Assembly (NCBI GenBank): GCA_037447655.1
Contig: JBBHKE010002727.1
Location: forward strand, 1 to 44,295
Origin: Zygnema cylindricum
Lineage: Eukaryota; Streptophyta; Zygnematophyceae; Zygnematales; Zygnemataceae
Direction of reading: 5' to 3'
Length of the DNA: 44,295 nucleotides
Under the pieces are notes generated by a model. It made no database searches, had not been told where the DNA came from, and saw only the letters and a program-made list of their open reading frames with translations. The first letter of the stretch is position 1. Each line of letters begins with the position of its first letter. Shown here one piece after another: positions 42,352-44,295 of the stretch. The translations under genes were made by a program, and so were the position numbers.

Positions 42352-44295
42352 ATGTCTTCTCTCTTCGCCTCCCTCCCTTCCGTATCCCTCCTCTCATCCA
42401 CTCCCTCTCTATGTGGTGGTCACTTTTCTTATCTCTTCTCCTCTCTGTTTCCCTCTACCTTTTTCGTTCTTTCTCTCTTCATTTGGTGATTTCTCTCCCT
42501 CTCTTTCTCTCCTACCTCTCTCCTCTCTTTCTCTCTCTCTCTCCTCTCGCACACTTTCTCCTCTCGCACACTCACTCTCTCTCTCCTCTCTCTCGCACTC
42601 TCTCTCTCTCCTCTCTCTCACTCTCTCACACTCTCTCCCTGTCTCTCCCTCCCCCCCCCAGCTCCCCCCCCAGGCCCTGGAGGCCGCCAGTGCCTGCTGC
42701 CGTCGATGGAGGAGACTGGCTCTGGAAGTATGGTGCGTCCCTCCACCCCCCCCTACTCATCTCTCTCCCTCCCTCCCTCCGTTCTCCTTATTCCCCAACC
42801 CTCTCCCCCGCCCCCCTCTCCCTCCACTCTCCCCCCCTCTCCTCCCCCCCAGTTCTCCAGGGGGAGAGCCGGGTGGGGCTAGAGCCCAGGGAGGGGGGAG
42901 CGGAGGGAGAGGGGGGAGAGTGGGAGGGAGAGGGGGTGGGGGAGGAGAGGTGAAGGGAGGGGGAGGGAAGGGTGAGGGTGGATTCCCTGGCTGGCAGTGC
43001 TTATGTAACATCACTGCTTTGTCTTGTTGGGGGGAAGGGGGAGGTGGAGGGGAGGGGAGGGGAGGGAGAGGAAGAGGGAGGGAGCTGTTGCTTATTTTGT
43101 CCTTTAGCGGCGGCATTATTGCAGGAGGGAGGTGCACACGGCCACTTTGGCGGTTTCTGAGACGTCACGTCACAGCCGCTACGTGACAAAAATGCTGACG
43201 AGGTGTCCGCAGCTGTCACGTCTCACGCTCAAGATGTACAGGTGGGGATTTTGTCGGTTTGCGGGATTGGCTGTTACTAGTTTGTCTTTGTTTTGTGGGT
43301 TTGTCTTTTTCCCTGGTTCTATTTGGAGCAGGGAGGTTAAGGAGGAAAAATGGAGGGGGGGGGGAGGGAAATGAAAAAAAAATGAGAATTATAAAATATG
43401 AAAATGGGGAAAAAAATGAAAATTGGGAAAAATATGGAAGGATGGAAAGAGACAAATGAAATAAATGGAAAGGGGAGGGGAGGGGTTAACAAAGTGAGAG
43501 AGGCCAAAAAAGGAAACGAACATGCGGGAAAAGAAGGAGAGATATTTTTTTTGCTGCTTTTTTTTTTTGCTTTTGTTTGCTTTTTTGTTTGTTTCTATTT
43601 TTTTTTGTTTTGCTTTCCCTTTTTTTTTTTTTTTTTTTTTCCCCTTTCACTTGCATCGGCAGTTTGACGATCGAAGGAAAATATTAAAAAATAATTACAT
43701 AAATTTCTCAATTTCGACTGAATTTTACGAGAATAGTTTTTATTATTAAAAGAAAATATTATAAAATAATAATTTTTACATTTTTAAAAACTCATGATTT
43801 TAAATATTAATACAGTATTTTGTTTTTTTCCAGGCCGGCGGACGACAGCCTCCTCGAAGAAATCGCCTACCTCTGCCCCCTCCTCTCATCCGTACAGATC
43901 CTCAGAAGCCGTACGGACGTCCCCTGTCACGTCACAAGGTAACCTTCCCTCTCTCCCTCCTCTCCCCTTCCTCCCCCCTCCCTCCCCTCCCTCCCTCCCC
44001 TCCCCTCCCCCTCCCCCTTCCCCACCTCCACCCCAACTCCACCCCCCCCTTTTTCCTCTCCCTCCCCCTGTCGTTTTTTTTCTCCCTCCCTCCCCCCCCC
44101 CTGACTGTCCTTTTTTTGCTGCCACGTGGCAGTGGCGGCGTTGCCTCCCTGCTGTCCACGTGTCCCCATCTGAGGGAGGTGGAGATCGACGGCTGCGATC
44201 GTGTCACGGAGCTGAGGGCCCGGAGCGCCAGGTACGGCCCCTTTTTATACCCCCTTTTTTTCCTTTCTGCTTTTTTTTTTTTTTTTTTTTTTTTT
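41292..44295 (+). CDS. F-box / leucine-rich repeat protein gene, 3' part outside the window
   Basis: Exons: 41292-41408, 42118-42199, 42674-42732, 43125-43241, 43834-43938, 44133-44231, then a donor and no further exon before the window ends. Frames agree at every junction. Exon 1 is a basic, disordered-looking lead with an in-frame ATG at 41305. Exons 2-3 form a compact F-box (PPQDKCMLLILAK, then ALEAASACCRRWRRLALEV). The later three exons each carry leucine-rich repeat sequence: MLTRCPQLSRLTLKMY, IAYLCPLLSSVQILRS, and LLSTCPHLREVEIDGCDRVT. F-box proteins dock on SKP1 in SCF ubiquitin ligases and the repeats choose the target. All introns have GT and AG. The target is unknown. The true start may lie at 41305 or in the upstream Mpo1-like exon. 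Confidence 0.75.
41409..42117 (+). other. Intron of the F-box/LRR gene
   Basis: GTGAGC donor to TTTCCAG acceptor. T-rich at the start, then repeated TTTTAAAAATTGGGGTTTTAAA-like units from about 41905 to 42105. Confidence 0.7.
42200..42673 (+). repeat. C/T microsatellite intron
   Basis: Almost pure pyrimidine on the plus strand, rich in CTCTCT, running into a CCCCCCCAG acceptor. Long open frames through it are products of the repeat. Confidence 0.85.
42733..43124 (+). other. Intron with pyrimidine-to-purine strand switch
   Basis: GTGCGT donor, then a C-rich tract to 42852. A G-rich tract with many runs of three or more G follows to about 43083, then TTTAG/GCAG acceptors. The two halves are roughly complementary. 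Confidence 0.7.
43242..43833 (+). other. Intron of the F-box/LRR gene
   Basis: GTGGGG donor to TTTTTTTCCAG acceptor. Purine-rich at 43335-43550, T-rich at 43540-43640, AT-rich at the end. Nothing else seen. Confidence 0.65.
43939..44132 (+). other. C-rich intron of the F-box/LRR gene
   Basis: GTAACC donor, a strongly C/T-rich body (43946-44100) and GTGGCAG acceptor. Minus-strand Gly/Arg-rich frames here are low-complexity artefacts. Confidence 0.7.

Noticed and set aside
42853-42970. An extra F-box gene exon after the CCCCCCCAG at 42852
   Set aside because: It would be Gly-rich low complexity. The exon at 42674-42732 joins the exon at 43125 in frame without it.
42104-43186. 360-residue plus-strand open frame across the F-box region
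   Set aside because: It runs through C/T microsatellite introns as Ser/Leu-rich and then Gly-rich low complexity. Only the short F-box exon pieces in it are real.
43886-44207. Gly/Arg-rich minus-strand frames
   Set aside because: They are the complement of a C-rich intron and two LRR exons. No family, only composition.

Overview
This is nuclear DNA of a eukaryote with spliceosomal introns. Long T- or C/T-rich tracts lead into AG acceptors, and two plant-type gene families are present. The mobile elements are Ty1/copia (with a tRNA-Met-like primer site), hAT, PIF/Harbinger-like elements and a Crypton. Together they suggest a streptophyte with a repeat-rich genome, such as a charophyte alga or a seed-free plant. 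I cannot name the species. Nothing looks bacterial or viral in origin.

Layout. 0.5-5.3 kb: decayed minus-strand Ty1/copia element with a small TIR element (3.09-3.59 kb) nested in it. 5.4-6.4 kb: low-complexity DNA and a doubtful small secreted-protein ORF. 6.6-16.2 kb: almost continuous DNA transposons. These are a TACACCG-type MITE, a 728-bp hAT MITE with a perfect 8-bp target duplication, a 780-bp PIF-like element, a 3.6-kb hAT element with a dead transposase, a 1.87-kb PIF-like element holding a tRNA-like (SINE-like) stretch, and a 738-bp PIF-like element with a strong palindrome. 16.5-24.5 kb: an Mpo1-like/DUF962 gene (copy A) whose leader is split by a 5.6-kb Ty1/copia element. 24.5-28 kb: unassigned AT-rich and mixed sequence. 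28-30.6 kb: two MITEs and a 924-bp hAT deletion derivative. 32-35.5 kb: an intron-containing, decayed Crypton-type tyrosine recombinase with a GCR1_C-like C-terminus, followed by tandem repeats. 37.2-37.9 kb: an inverted relative of the 738-bp PIF-like element. 39.4-41.3 kb: a partial second copy (copy B) of the Mpo1-like locus, containing its leader, exon 1 and intron 1. 41.3 kb to the end: a multi-exon F-box/leucine-rich-repeat gene running off the window.

Main biological point. Copy A keeps all three exons but has one TGA at codon 31, where copy B has TGG, and a retrotransposon in its leader. Copy B keeps an open exon 1 but has lost exons 2 and 3. Its homology stops at a splice acceptor, and what follows is the first visible exon of the F-box/LRR gene. 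Using a donor at 40772, the copy B frame runs directly into the F-box/LRR frame. This suggests an exon-shuffled fusion, or capture of the Mpo1-like promoter and leader by the F-box gene. All domain calls come from reading translations by eye; no database search was run.
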